44,570 nucleotides of DNA. Source: Pedobacter sp. GTDB taxonomy: Bacteria; Bacteroidota; Bacteroidia; Sphingobacteriales; Sphingobacteriaceae. Below the pieces are notes generated by a model. It worked only from the letters and a program-made list of their open reading frames with translations. It was not told the DNA's origin and did no database searches. Location: NCBI GenBank assembly GCA_004210715.1, contig SEDB01000012.1:1-44570 (forward strand), in the 5' to 3' direction. This document shows, one piece after another, positions 1 through 7,700 of the stretch. Made by a program: the position numbers and the translations under genes. The stretch's first letter is position 1, and the number at the start of each line of letters is the position of its first letter.

Positions 1-341
1 CGCACGCCACGAAAACGGTTGATGGTATTGTGGTCGGGATAACTCATCCCACTGAGCCACATAAAATTGATGTTCTCTCTGCAGGCTACCTCCAGCTTTC
101 TGCTACTGTAGATATTGCTTACATACCCATATACCAAAACCTTTAACAGCATTTGTGGATGGTAGCTTGAAGTACCCTTGATCTTATAAGCATCCAGAAG
201 CCCCTGGATATTGATTCGGTTAATAACGTCGTTCACGATGCGAACAGGATGGCCTTTTGCCACAAGTTCATCCAGAGTGGGCGGAATAGCCATGATCTGG
301 TCCTGATAGTAGGGCTTGAAAACTGGTTTTTGGACTGGCAT
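1..341 (-). CDS. IS1182-like transposase, N-terminal part (cut by window edge)
   Basis: An open frame reads leftward from an ATG at 341-339 to the window edge, about 113 codons with no stop, beginning MPVQKPVFKPYYQDQIM. The middle (HPVRIVNDVINRI, then YHPQMLLKVLVYGYV) and the later stretch ENINFMWLSGMSYPDHNTI are typical of the N-terminal DUF772-type region of IS1182/IS5-group transposases, which comes before the DDE catalytic domain. The catalytic domain lies outside the window, so activity cannot be judged. The gene points away from susD and probably begins about 110 bases inside the left end of its IS. Family assignment rests on recognition of motifs, not on a search. Confidence 0.8.
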   Translation of the reverse strand, partial: MPVQKPVFKPYYQDQIMAIPPTLDELVAKGHPVRIVNDVINRINIQGLLDAYKIKGTSSYHPQMLLKVLVYGYVSNIYSSRKLEVACRENINFMWLSGMSYPDHNTINRFRGV

Positions 342-424
342 AAATCTCAATTATTTACACTTAAATATCTGAAATTCAGAACAATAAAACAAATTTAACA
401 GATGAAAAATGGATTTTTTTCCAC

Positions 425-455
425 AAAAAAGAGACTGCCTTTTTGAGACAGCCTC
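425..455 (-). terminator. Hairpin plus T-run; probably also the IS terminal inverted repeat
   Basis: Read on the minus strand, GAGGCTG pairs with CAGTCTC (one G-T pair) around a loop and is followed by six T, which is the shape of an intrinsic terminator 24 bases after the susD stop. The outer sequence GAGGCTGTCTCAAAAA also looks like the terminal inverted repeat of IS1182-type elements, and its distance of about 110 bases from the transposase ATG fits that reading. One sequence may do both jobs, ending susD transcription and marking the IS boundary. The other IS end is outside the window, so a target duplication cannot be tested. Confidence 0.6.
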
Positions 456-478
456 CTTAAAATATGACTAAATATTGC

Positions 479-2479
479 TTACCAGCCTGGGTTTTGCAAC
501 GCCTGTTTTTGAGCAGGACTTAAAGCACTTCCATTACTTTTTATCACATCTAAGAAAGATTGCGGAACTGGTCTTAAATAGTGTTTGCTTTCAATCGGTT
601 TAGCCTCTGCATTAAATGCGGCTGTACGTGCTACTAATGTTTTTGTTCGAGCAAGGTCTTCCCATCTTTGCAATTCACCCATTAATTCTCTAGAACGTTC
701 GTTTAAAATAAAAGCAGTGAATTTATCAGCTTGTGATGCTGCGCCAATCTTGTCATAAAATTCCTTATTGGAATTGAATATATCGCCATCGCCATTCAAA
801 TGCATAGATGTTAACGTATTTGTTGTGGTTACTGCAATGTTATTCGATTCAAAATAACTGTTTTTATCAGAATAAGAAGAAAGAGCAGTTGCATTTGTAG
901 CCGGATTGGTTCTATATGAAATTCCTCCATCAACATAACTTTCTCTGTTCTCACCATCTTTATAAGCTGCACGATCTCTAACCTTGTTTAAATAAGGTAA
1001 AGCTTGTGCGTATTGGCCTAATCTTCCGTATGCTTCAGCAGCGATAAGATAGGTTTCGGCTAAACGAGCTAAAATTCCATCTCGCTGACCGAATTGTGAA
1101 GCCACTAAATTTCTTGATCCATCCATGAATTTAGATAAAGCCACAAATTGGTTTGCACCATAATTTCCATGTGCATTTAAATAACTTTGTGCTTGACCCG
1201 AAAAATATCTAACAAACATACTTGGTTTACGTCGACCGATATCTGTTGGAAGTGGATTAGCTGCCGCGGCATCTAAAGGTGTGTAACGTGTATCACCTGC
1301 ATTGTTTACAATGTATAATACAGATTCTTCACCACCCACAAACTTTGCCTGGCCAACTTGCGCAGGTGTTGGGGCATTTGCTGCCGTCCATTTGGTTGCG
1401 CTAGCTGGGTTGTTACATATGTATCTGGTTTTAAAGCTTTTCCAGAATCTTGAATCATTTACGCGATCAAAAACATCCAAAGCATAATCAGTAGATCTTA
1501 AACGTTGGAATTCACGTCCGCCTGCAAGATCACGAACCATACCTGGAAGGGTTTGATAAATCGAAGGGTAGTAAAGATGGATCTGGTTTCCATAACGACC
1601 TTGAGTAGTGATGTTATTTGAAAATTGTGCCGCTAAAATAACTTCTTTATTCGATTCATTTGCCCCATCTACCGCTGTGAAATTCCAAAGATCACTGAAG
1701 TTTGTAGCTAAAGTATAAGCGCCACCATTGATTACCAAATCTGCGTATTTAATTGCGTTTTGCAAATCAGCAGTTTTTGTTTCGCCGTTCCATTCGTTAT
1801 TAATTTCACTTGCACGGAATAAATAAGCCTTTGCTAAAAAGTGTGCAGCAGCTCCCTTAGTAATTCTACCTGGCTCAGCTGCCGTTGCAGGAAGTAAATC
1901 ATAAGCCTGTGTAAAATCCTGGATAATTTGAGCATATATTTCTTTGGCTGAATTACGTGAAAATTCCTCCTGAATAGTTTCAGATGGCTCTAATTTCAAG
2001 GGAACACCACCAAATTGCTTTACCAATTTAAAATAATCGAAAGCACGCATAAAATAACCTTCGCCTAAACGTATGTTTTTGTTGGCTCCATCATAGTACA
2101 CTGGTACATTTTTTATTACAATATTAGCGGAGTTAATGTTTCCATACATATTATCCCAAACGGCAGCAATGTCTCCCGATAATGAATTGAAATTTCCATC
2201 GTAAGAGTTAAACATCTGTTCCGTACGGTCTCCACCTACAGTAAATTCATCAACACCATAATTGGTTGTAGTGTAAGCCCATGTATAATTGAAGTGGAAT
2301 TTTAAACTTTGGTACATTCCGATTACAAGCCCGTCAAGACCTAATGCGGTTTGAAAATCAGATGTATTGTGTGAATTGATTACTTCTTCATCCAGGAAGC
2401 TTTTTTTACAGGAAGTTGGAAAAACCATCAATGCGCTTAACAACGCCATTCCTGATAAGATATTTATAAACTTTTTCAT
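479..2479 (-). CDS. SusD/RagB family outer-membrane nutrient-binding lipoprotein
   Basis: This is a 666-residue SusD-type protein, the surface lipoprotein that captures glycans or other nutrients and caps the SusC channel. The N-terminus has a lipoprotein signal ending in FPTSC with lipidated Cys24, followed by KKSFLDEEV, the usual start of mature SusD proteins. Tetratricopeptide-like helices occur throughout (RLGEGYFMRAFDYFKLVKQF; ILARLAETYLIAAEAYGRLG), and the C-terminal ERSRELMGELQRWEDLARTKTL block is a family hallmark. It lies 15 bases after susC on the same strand and is surely co-transcribed. Its substrate cannot be told from sequence. No glycoside hydrolase, sulfatase or peptidase gene accompanies it; the IS begins just beyond its stop. 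Confidence 0.93.
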   Translation of the reverse strand: MKKFINILSGMALLSALMVFPTSCKKSFLDEEVINSHNTSDFQTALGLDGLVIGMYQSLKFHFNYTWAYTTTNYGVDEFTVGGDRTEQMFNSYDGNFNSLSGDIAAVWDNMYGNINSANIVIKNVPVYYDGANKNIRLGEGYFMRAFDYFKLVKQFGGVPLKLEPSETIQEEFSRNSAKEIYAQIIQDFTQAYDLLPATAAEPGRITKGAAAHFLAKAYLFRASEINNEWNGETKTADLQNAIKYADLVINGGAYTLATNFSDLWNFTAVDGANESNKEVILAAQFSNNITTQGRYGNQIHLYYPSIYQTLPGMVRDLAGGREFQRLRSTDYALDVFDRVNDSRFWKSFKTRYICNNPASATKWTAANAPTPAQVGQAKFVGGEESVLYIVNNAGDTRYTPLDAAAANPLPTDIGRRKPSMFVRYFSGQAQSYLNAHGNYGANQFVALSKFMDGSRNLVASQFGQRDGILARLAETYLIAAEAYGRLGQYAQALPYLNKVRDRAAYKDGENRESYVDGGISYRTNPATNATALSSYSDKNSYFESNNIAVTTTNTLTSMHLNGDGDIFNSNKEFYDKIGAASQADKFTAFILNERSRELMGELQRWEDLARTKTLVARTAAFNAEAKPIESKHYLRPVPQSFLDVIKSNGSALSPAQKQALQNPGW

Positions 2480-2494
2480 AATAATTTTTCTTGA

Positions 2495-5400
2495 TTAGAA
2501 ACTAGCGTTAATTCCAAATACAAAACCTCTGTTGAATGTTGATCCACCCAAATCAGGGTCAATCCAACTTACGTTTGAGTAAATCAAACCTGGGTTAATT
2601 ACCTGGGCATAAACTCTTAAGCGAGATAACGTTAATTTTTTAGCCATGTTAGCCGCAAAATTATAACCCAACGAGATATTTCTTATTTTAATGAAAGAGG
2701 CATCTTGATAATTTAAGGCACTAATGTACTGATCTCCACTTGCACTTGCATAGTTAGGTGCCGGATAAGAATTTGTTGGGTTGGTTGGTGTCCAATAATC
2801 TACAACTCGTTGTGCAAAACGACCTTGAAGAGCCTCTGCGCCTGTCTGAATTAAGAAGTTATAACGAGCTACAATGAAAATAGATAAATCAAAACCTTTA
2901 TAACCAAATGTGTTGGTCAAACCACCAGTCCAGCTAGGGTTGTAATGTCCTAAAACCTGACGGTCGTTGTTGGCATCAATTCTGTAATCGCCATTTAAAT
3001 CTCTTACTTTCACGCTACCTGGTGCAAACCAACTGGTACGTGCTGCAATGTTCGCGTTAAATTTGGCCATCTCCGCTAAATCTTCAGGAGTATTTTGCCA
3101 AATGCCTTCTTTCACAAAATCGTAAGCCACGCCATTTCTTTGTCCGATAAAGAAACGATCGTTAACCATATCGCCATTGTCTAGTTTCACAATCTCATCC
3201 TTACTCATAGAGAAGTTCAACGTCGATTCCCAGCTAAAATCATCCGACTTTACGTTAACACTATTGATGGTTAAATCAAGTCCTTTGTTTTTGGTAGAGC
3301 CAACATTATCATAAGAGGTGGTATAGCCATTAACTGAAGCAATTTTCTTAAGTAAAATTAAATCGGTTGTTTTAGATTTATAAAGGTCTAAAGATCCACT
3401 GATTCTGCCTTTTAGTGTACTGCCAATGTCAACTGATGAGTTACCCGTGCTACCTACTCCAAGTCTTAATTTTAATTGGTTAACCCATTTAATATCTTTC
3501 ATGAAATCTTCTTGCTCTAATCTCCAGGCCAATGCTGCAGAAGGGAAGAAATCCCATTTATTGCCAGCCGCAAGCTGTGAGGCACCATCCCAACGGGCAG
3601 AAGCTGTTAGTAAATATTTGCTGTTCCAGCTATAGTTTGCTCTGGCCATGTATGATACTAGTGTAGATCTTCTCAAATCGGTATTGAAACCATCTAAACC
3701 TGTAATATTTGCTGTATTTAAACCATACCAAAGAGAATTTGGTAACGAAATTTTACTGCCGGTTAACGAAGAAGATTCTTCTCTGAAAGAAGATGAACTT
3801 TGTAATAAGGTTACACCAAAATTATGTTTGTTAATGGTTTTGTCGTAATAAAGTAAGTGATCTAAGGTATAGGCAAATCTGCTACTTTGGTTTAACTGGG
3901 CATAATTATTAATTGATCCCGGTACACCAGCATCGCGGTTAACTGATTTAGCATCCTGATATCTTCCGTTGTAATAATTTGAAAAATCCGGGCCGAAGTT
4001 AACACGGTATTTCAAATCTTTTAAAATATTAACTTCTGCAAAAACAGAACCTAAAGTTCTTAATGTTTTACGAAGGTTAATATTGTAGTCAGCCTCTAAA
4101 ACTGGGTTTTGAATATTGATATCACCACCAGGTAAATTGATTCTATTTCCATTGGCATCAAAAGGAATAGCTAAAGGAAGCATACCTCTTGCTGCGAAAT
4201 AAATACTGCTGGCGCCTGAAGCACTCGCTGCCTGGAAGCCGTAGTTTTGTAATCCGTAAGTTGCAGTAAGGTTGGCGCCCATTTTAAACCATTTAACCGG
4301 ATTAACTTCAATGCTCAGTTTTCCACTGTAACGTTCAAAATCCTGACCTAACTGTGTTCCTTCCTGGTTTAAATAACCAAATGAACCATAAGCTTTAATT
4401 TTGTCGGTACCACCGCTCACACTCAAAACATGATCTTGTGTTACGCCCGTTCTGGTTACTAAATCACCCCAATCGGTTGTTGGAACTAAACTTCCATCAA
4501 AAACACCATTAACCCAGCCCTTATCTAAGTTGGTAAGCATATTAGGATCCTGCTTGAAAATCTCTCTATCAGCTGCTTGTGTGGCCACGATAGGATAATT
4601 ATAGATTGGTGTAGTAGTTGTACCATTTACCGAGTTTAGGTAAGCCGTTCTACGATACGCATCGCGACGAAAATCAATATACTGTCCTGAGTTCATCATT
4701 TCGGCCCTATCATTGAGTGTTTCAATAGTCGCCGTACCTACATAATCTAAAGTCAATCTTCCTGCTTTACCTTTTTTAGTGGTTACCAAAACTACTCCAT
4801 TTGCACCCCTCGATCCGTAGATTGCAGTTGCAGAAGCATCTTTTAGGATGTCGATCGTTTCAATATCGTTCGGATTAATCGCTTCAATACCACCTGCCTG
4901 AAGTGGAATTCCATCAACCACATATAGCGGCGAGTTGCTAGCTGTTAATGATCTTACTCCACGGATCAATATACTGCCCAATTGTCCTGGTCGCTCATTT
5001 GAGGTAATATCAACACCTGCGGCTTTACCTTGAATGGCTTGTAAGGCATTGGTTACCGGTCTTGATCTGATTTCTTCAGCACCCACACTTACTACCGCTC
5101 CAGTTAAATCGCTTTTCTTAACGGTGTTGTACCCCACGATTACAACTTCATCAAGATCATTAATGGAACTTTTTAATTGAACAGCGATAGTCGTTTTTCC
5201 GCTAACCGGAACCTCTTGTGTAACGTAACCAACATAAGTTACCACTAATACAGGATCAGTAACTGTTGACGGAATGTTAATTGAAAAAGCACCATTCGCA
5301 TCAGTTGTAGTTACCAGCGATGTTCCTTTTACTTTGATAACTACGCCAACGAGGGTTTCTCCTTTATCGTCAGTAATTTTTCCTTTTAAAGTTACATCAA

Positions 5401-5572
5401 GCTTTTTGCTATTCTTTGCGAAAAACACCTTTACATTTTCGGCGCCTGTTGTCGCAGAAACGGTTGTACTCATGAGCATAAATGACAAAGCAGAGGCACC
5501 CATAATCAGGAACTTTTTTCTGCCGGAAGCATTTAGCCGATGATTTGATTTTGATTGGAAATTCAAATACAT
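2495..5572 (-). CDS. SusC/RagA family TonB-dependent outer-membrane transporter, probable internal barrel deletion
   Basis: TonB-dependent importer paired with SusD. From the chosen ATG at 5572 the protein has 1025 residues; the frame opens 13 codons earlier, but this start puts the signal segment (KKFLIMGASALSFMLMSTTVSA) in the normal place. A carboxypeptidase-regulatory-like domain follows (VTLKGKITDDKGETLVGVVI), then the TonB box and plug (DEVVIVGYNTVKKSDLTGAV; NPNDIETIDILKDASATAIYGSRGANGVV), then the barrel, with the usual C-terminal block ending in phenylalanine. Near base 3420 the protein passes from GVGSTGNSSVDIGSTL straight to KGRISGSLDLYKSKTTDL. Relatives usually have several dozen residues here, including the NP(D/N)LxWE motif, which I cannot find. 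The reading frame is intact. Confidence 0.9.
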   Translation of the reverse strand: MYLNFQSKSNHRLNASGRKKFLIMGASALSFMLMSTTVSATTGAENVKVFFAKNSKKLDVTLKGKITDDKGETLVGVVIKVKGTSLVTTTDANGAFSINIPSTVTDPVLVVTYVGYVTQEVPVSGKTTIAVQLKSSINDLDEVVIVGYNTVKKSDLTGAVVSVGAEEIRSRPVTNALQAIQGKAAGVDITSNERPGQLGSILIRGVRSLTASNSPLYVVDGIPLQAGGIEAINPNDIETIDILKDASATAIYGSRGANGVVLVTTKKGKAGRLTLDYVGTATIETLNDRAEMMNSGQYIDFRRDAYRRTAYLNSVNGTTTTPIYNYPIVATQAADREIFKQDPNMLTNLDKGWVNGVFDGSLVPTTDWGDLVTRTGVTQDHVLSVSGGTDKIKAYGSFGYLNQEGTQLGQDFERYSGKLSIEVNPVKWFKMGANLTATYGLQNYGFQAASASGASSIYFAARGMLPLAIPFDANGNRINLPGGDINIQNPVLEADYNINLRKTLRTLGSVFAEVNILKDLKYRVNFGPDFSNYYNGRYQDAKSVNRDAGVPGSINNYAQLNQSSRFAYTLDHLLYYDKTINKHNFGVTLLQSSSSFREESSSLTGSKISLPNSLWYGLNTANITGLDGFNTDLRRSTLVSYMARANYSWNSKYLLTASARWDGASQLAAGNKWDFFPSAALAWRLEQEDFMKDIKWVNQLKLRLGVGSTGNSSVDIGSTLKGRISGSLDLYKSKTTDLILLKKIASVNGYTTSYDNVGSTKNKGLDLTINSVNVKSDDFSWESTLNFSMSKDEIVKLDNGDMVNDRFFIGQRNGVAYDFVKEGIWQNTPEDLAEMAKFNANIAARTSWFAPGSVKVRDLNGDYRIDANNDRQVLGHYNPSWTGGLTNTFGYKGFDLSIFIVARYNFLIQTGAEALQGRFAQRVVDYWTPTNPTNSYPAPNYASASGDQYISALNYQDASFIKIRNISLGYNFAANMAKKLTLSRLRVYAQVINPGLIYSNVSWIDPDLGGSTFNRGFVFGINASF

Positions 5573-5883
5573 GGTTTTTATAATGTTGATTAAAATTTGG
5601 TTAGTGTGCAATCAATGAATAGTACAACTTCAACTAATATTTTACTTTTTCGCTAATCCTAACTATTTTAATGAAATAAGGATTTTGGTGACAAGCCGAA
5701 AGTTAGTCATTGATGCAATTTATATACTTGGTTAAAATTCATACGAGATTAGCAGTTTTAATTAATTATTCCATCCTGTTCCATCCTGTAGTAATGTTTG
5801 AATTTTGCATTTAGATGATATTGTGGTATATCAATAAAGTCAGCAAACGATGCCAATAGTTTAGTATTGGGATTTAAAGGCAT
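5573..5883. other. Intergenic region upstream of susC
   Basis: About 310 bases between the tRNA terminator and the susC start. It is AT-rich and must hold the susCD promoter, but I see no clear TTG / TAnnTTTG pair on the minus strand. No gene for an ECF sigma factor, anti-sigma factor or SusR-like hybrid sensor is present here or just upstream, so local control of this susCD pair is not visible. A 41-codon minus-strand frame starting at 5883 lies wholly after the tRNA terminator and resembles nothing I know; I do not call it a gene. Confidence 0.5.
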
Positions 5884-5914
5884 AAAAAAACCCTTCAGTT
5901 TTACTGAAGGGTTT
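5884..5914 (-). terminator. Intrinsic terminator after the tRNA
   Basis: On the minus strand CCCTTCAGT and ACTGAAGGG form a perfect nine-base stem (extended by A-T pairs) with a three-base loop, followed by seven T. It starts one base past the tRNA 3' end and would end a transcript carrying the cold-shock-like gene and the tRNA. Confidence 0.92.
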
Positions 5915-5915
5915 G

Positions 5916-5989
5916 TGGGCCCAGCTGGGCTCGAACCAGCGACCAAAAGATTATGAGTCTTCTACTCTAACCAACTGAGCTATAGGCCC
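5916..5989 (-). tRNA. tRNA with CAT anticodon (Ile2 or elongator Met)
   Basis: A 74-base cloverleaf on the minus strand. The acceptor stem GGGCCTA pairs with TGGGCCC, the discriminator is A, and CCA is not encoded. The D-arm is TAGCTCAGTTGGTTAGAG, the anticodon stem GAAGA/TCTTT carries loop CTCATAA (anticodon CAT), and the T-arm GCTGG-TTCGAGC-CCAGC is perfect. The first base pair is G-C, so it is not an initiator tRNA. The anticodon-to-T-arm segment (TTTTGGTCGCTGGTTCGA) resembles E. coli ileX-type tRNA-Ile2, whose C34 is changed to lysidine to read AUA. I lean to Ile2, but a Met elongator cannot be excluded without comparison. The upstream protein frame overlaps its first 23 bases. Confidence 0.92.
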
Positions 5990-6218
5990 TGAAAAAAACA
6001 TTGTTTTTTTGCGAGTGCAATGTTACAAATTTGAATTCAATTTTGGAAAATGTTTTTAATCCATTATTGCGGATACATATATTAAAGGAAACTAAATCGA
6101 ATTTGCTGAATGATGTTAGATCTTTTGAAACTTTAAATCTAATCTCCTGACCATTGGAATCAATAATAATACCTTTCCCTTGTTGATTGTCGTAAAATTT
6201 TAGCGTTCCAAATCTCAT
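5967..6218 (-). CDS. Divergent cold-shock-domain-like small protein, frame runs into the tRNA
   Basis: An 83-codon frame starting MRFGTLKFYDNQQGKGIIID. It aligns by eye with cold-shock domains: GT(V/L)K(W/F) strand, KGKGIII in place of the RNP1 KGFGFI, EIRFKV in place of RNP2 VFVHF, and KFDLVSFNI in place of the GQxVxFE strand. Such proteins bind single-stranded nucleic acid, but here both RNP motifs have lost aromatic residues, so binding is uncertain. A GGAG lies just before the ATG. The domain would end near residue 62; the remaining residues are encoded by the spacer and by the first 23 bases of the tRNA, with the stop in its D-loop. The same strand and close spacing suggest one transcript, with RNase P cutting off the mRNA tail. 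Confidence 0.6.
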   Translation of the reverse strand: MRFGTLKFYDNQQGKGIIIDSNGQEIRFKVSKDLTSFSKFDLVSFNICIRNNGLKTFSKIEFKFVTLHSQKNNVFFRAYSSVG

Positions 6219-6482
6219 TTCTCCAGTAATTGCTTGTAAGTTAAGTCTTTATTTGTTATAACGAGTAAATAATTACTGTTTGTCGATACTGAAGATTATC
6301 TATCAATGATGTTTGAATTGTAAATTTGAATGAGCAGGTTACTCCTTGAAGTCAGATCAGCGACTTTTTGTAAAATTTAGTGTAATTTTATAATCAATAT
6401 GAAAAACAATTTTGGTTAAAAAGTATTTAAAGAAAATGCATTTCTTCCAAACAAATAATTTATTTCAACAGACAACACATTC

Positions 6483-7700
6483 ATGAATTACAAACAATTG
6501 CAGGAAGACGTAGAAAAACACGTCAGCGATTACTTCCATACCCACAACGATCCGCGATTGGTTTATCATAACCTGGAACACACCAGAGAAGTTGTTAGTG
6601 CTGCTCAACAAATTGCAAATCACTATCAATTAAATGAGCAAGATTATTTTACGGTAACGGTAGCAGCTTATTTTCATGATACAGGTTATTTTGAAGATGC
6701 GTTTAACCACGAGATTAAAGGAGCAGAATTAGCAGATCAGTTTTTGCATGCGCATGATGTGAACAATGAAATTCGCGGACAAGTGAAAAGTGCAATTCTA
6801 GCTACAAAAATTCCACAAACACCTAAAAGTCAAATTGATAAAATTATCTGCGATGCCGATCTTTTTCATCTTGGTCTGCCAGATTTTCGCCAAAAAGGGA
6901 AGCGCATGCATAAAGAAGCCGAACTTATCCATAAAAAAGACATTAGCAAATTAGATTGGCGTAAAAGGGATATTCAGTTTATGGAAACGCATCGCTACCA
7001 TACTGATTATGCCATTCTTTTATTGAATGATCAAAAGCAGGCAAATATTTCGAAGTTAAAAAGTAAACTTACAGCTCAGCAGGAAATTAGTACGGAACTT
7101 GCCGAACCAGCTAATTTTGCTCCAGTAATAGACCTTGGGAAAAGCAATAAAAAGGATAAAGATAATCGGCCGGATAAAGGTATTGAAACAATGTTTCGCA
7201 TTACATCAGCGAATAACCAACGTTTAAGTGATATGGCTGATAATAAAGCCCATATTTTAATAACGGTAAATTCGATCATGCTTTCATTAATTGTGAGTTT
7301 GCTTTTACGCCGGTTGGAAGATCACGGAAATCTGATTATTCCAACATTTATTCTACTCATTGTAAGTTTAACCTGTGTGGTGGTCTCCATTTTGTCAACA
7401 CGTCCATCTATCCCAAAGGGAGAATTTACCAAGGAGGATATGGATAATAAAAAGGTTAACCTCTTGTTTTTTGGTAATTTTTACAAGATGAGTTTGCCAA
7501 GTTATACTGATGGAATGATTAAGGTGATGAACGATAAGGATTTTCTTTATGGAACTTTGATTACCGATGTGTATTCACAGGGCGTTGTTTTGGGTAGAAA
7601 ATACAAACTGATTCGTTTGGCCTACAATATTTTTATGTGGGGTTTAATTGCTGCGGTTTTCGCATTTGTAATTGCTTATGCAGCTTACGGTAAACTTTAA
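6483..7700 (+). CDS. HD phosphohydrolase fused to a Pycsar-effector-type transmembrane domain (DUF5706)
   Basis: A 405-residue two-domain protein. Residues 1-200 form an HD-type metal-dependent phosphohydrolase: YHNLEHT (His33), FHDTGY (His65-Asp66), NHE (His76) and a later Asp in ICDADLFHLG (about 124-126), the pattern of small predicted HD hydrolases. A charged linker follows (about 218-233), then a C-terminal region matching the Pycsar effector transmembrane domain: MFRITSANNQRLSDMADNKA, two membrane helices (about 258-275 and 284-305), a soluble stretch with GNFYKMSLPSY, and a last helix (about 380-402). In Pycsar this domain serves as a membrane-disrupting effector activated by cyclic pyrimidine nucleotides; no cyclase gene is present nearby. 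Its stop overlaps the next start (TAATG), so it is translationally coupled to PPK1. Substrate and trigger are unknown. Confidence 0.82.
   Translation: MNYKQLQEDVEKHVSDYFHTHNDPRLVYHNLEHTREVVSAAQQIANHYQLNEQDYFTVTVAAYFHDTGYFEDAFNHEIKGAELADQFLHAHDVNNEIRGQVKSAILATKIPQTPKSQIDKIICDADLFHLGLPDFRQKGKRMHKEAELIHKKDISKLDWRKRDIQFMETHRYHTDYAILLLNDQKQANISKLKSKLTAQQEISTELAEPANFAPVIDLGKSNKKDKDNRPDKGIETMFRITSANNQRLSDMADNKAHILITVNSIMLSLIVSLLLRRLEDHGNLIIPTFILLIVSLTCVVVSILSTRPSIPKGEFTKEDMDNKKVNLLFFGNFYKMSLPSYTDGMIKVMNDKDFLYGTLITDVYSQGVVLGRKYKLIRLAYNIFMWGLIAAVFAFVIAYAAYGKL

Noticed and set aside
5758-5946. 62-codon minus-strand frame starting MVAGSSPAGPT
   Set aside because: Its first part is the tRNA 3' half and terminator read as protein; the rest lies after a strong terminator and resembles nothing.
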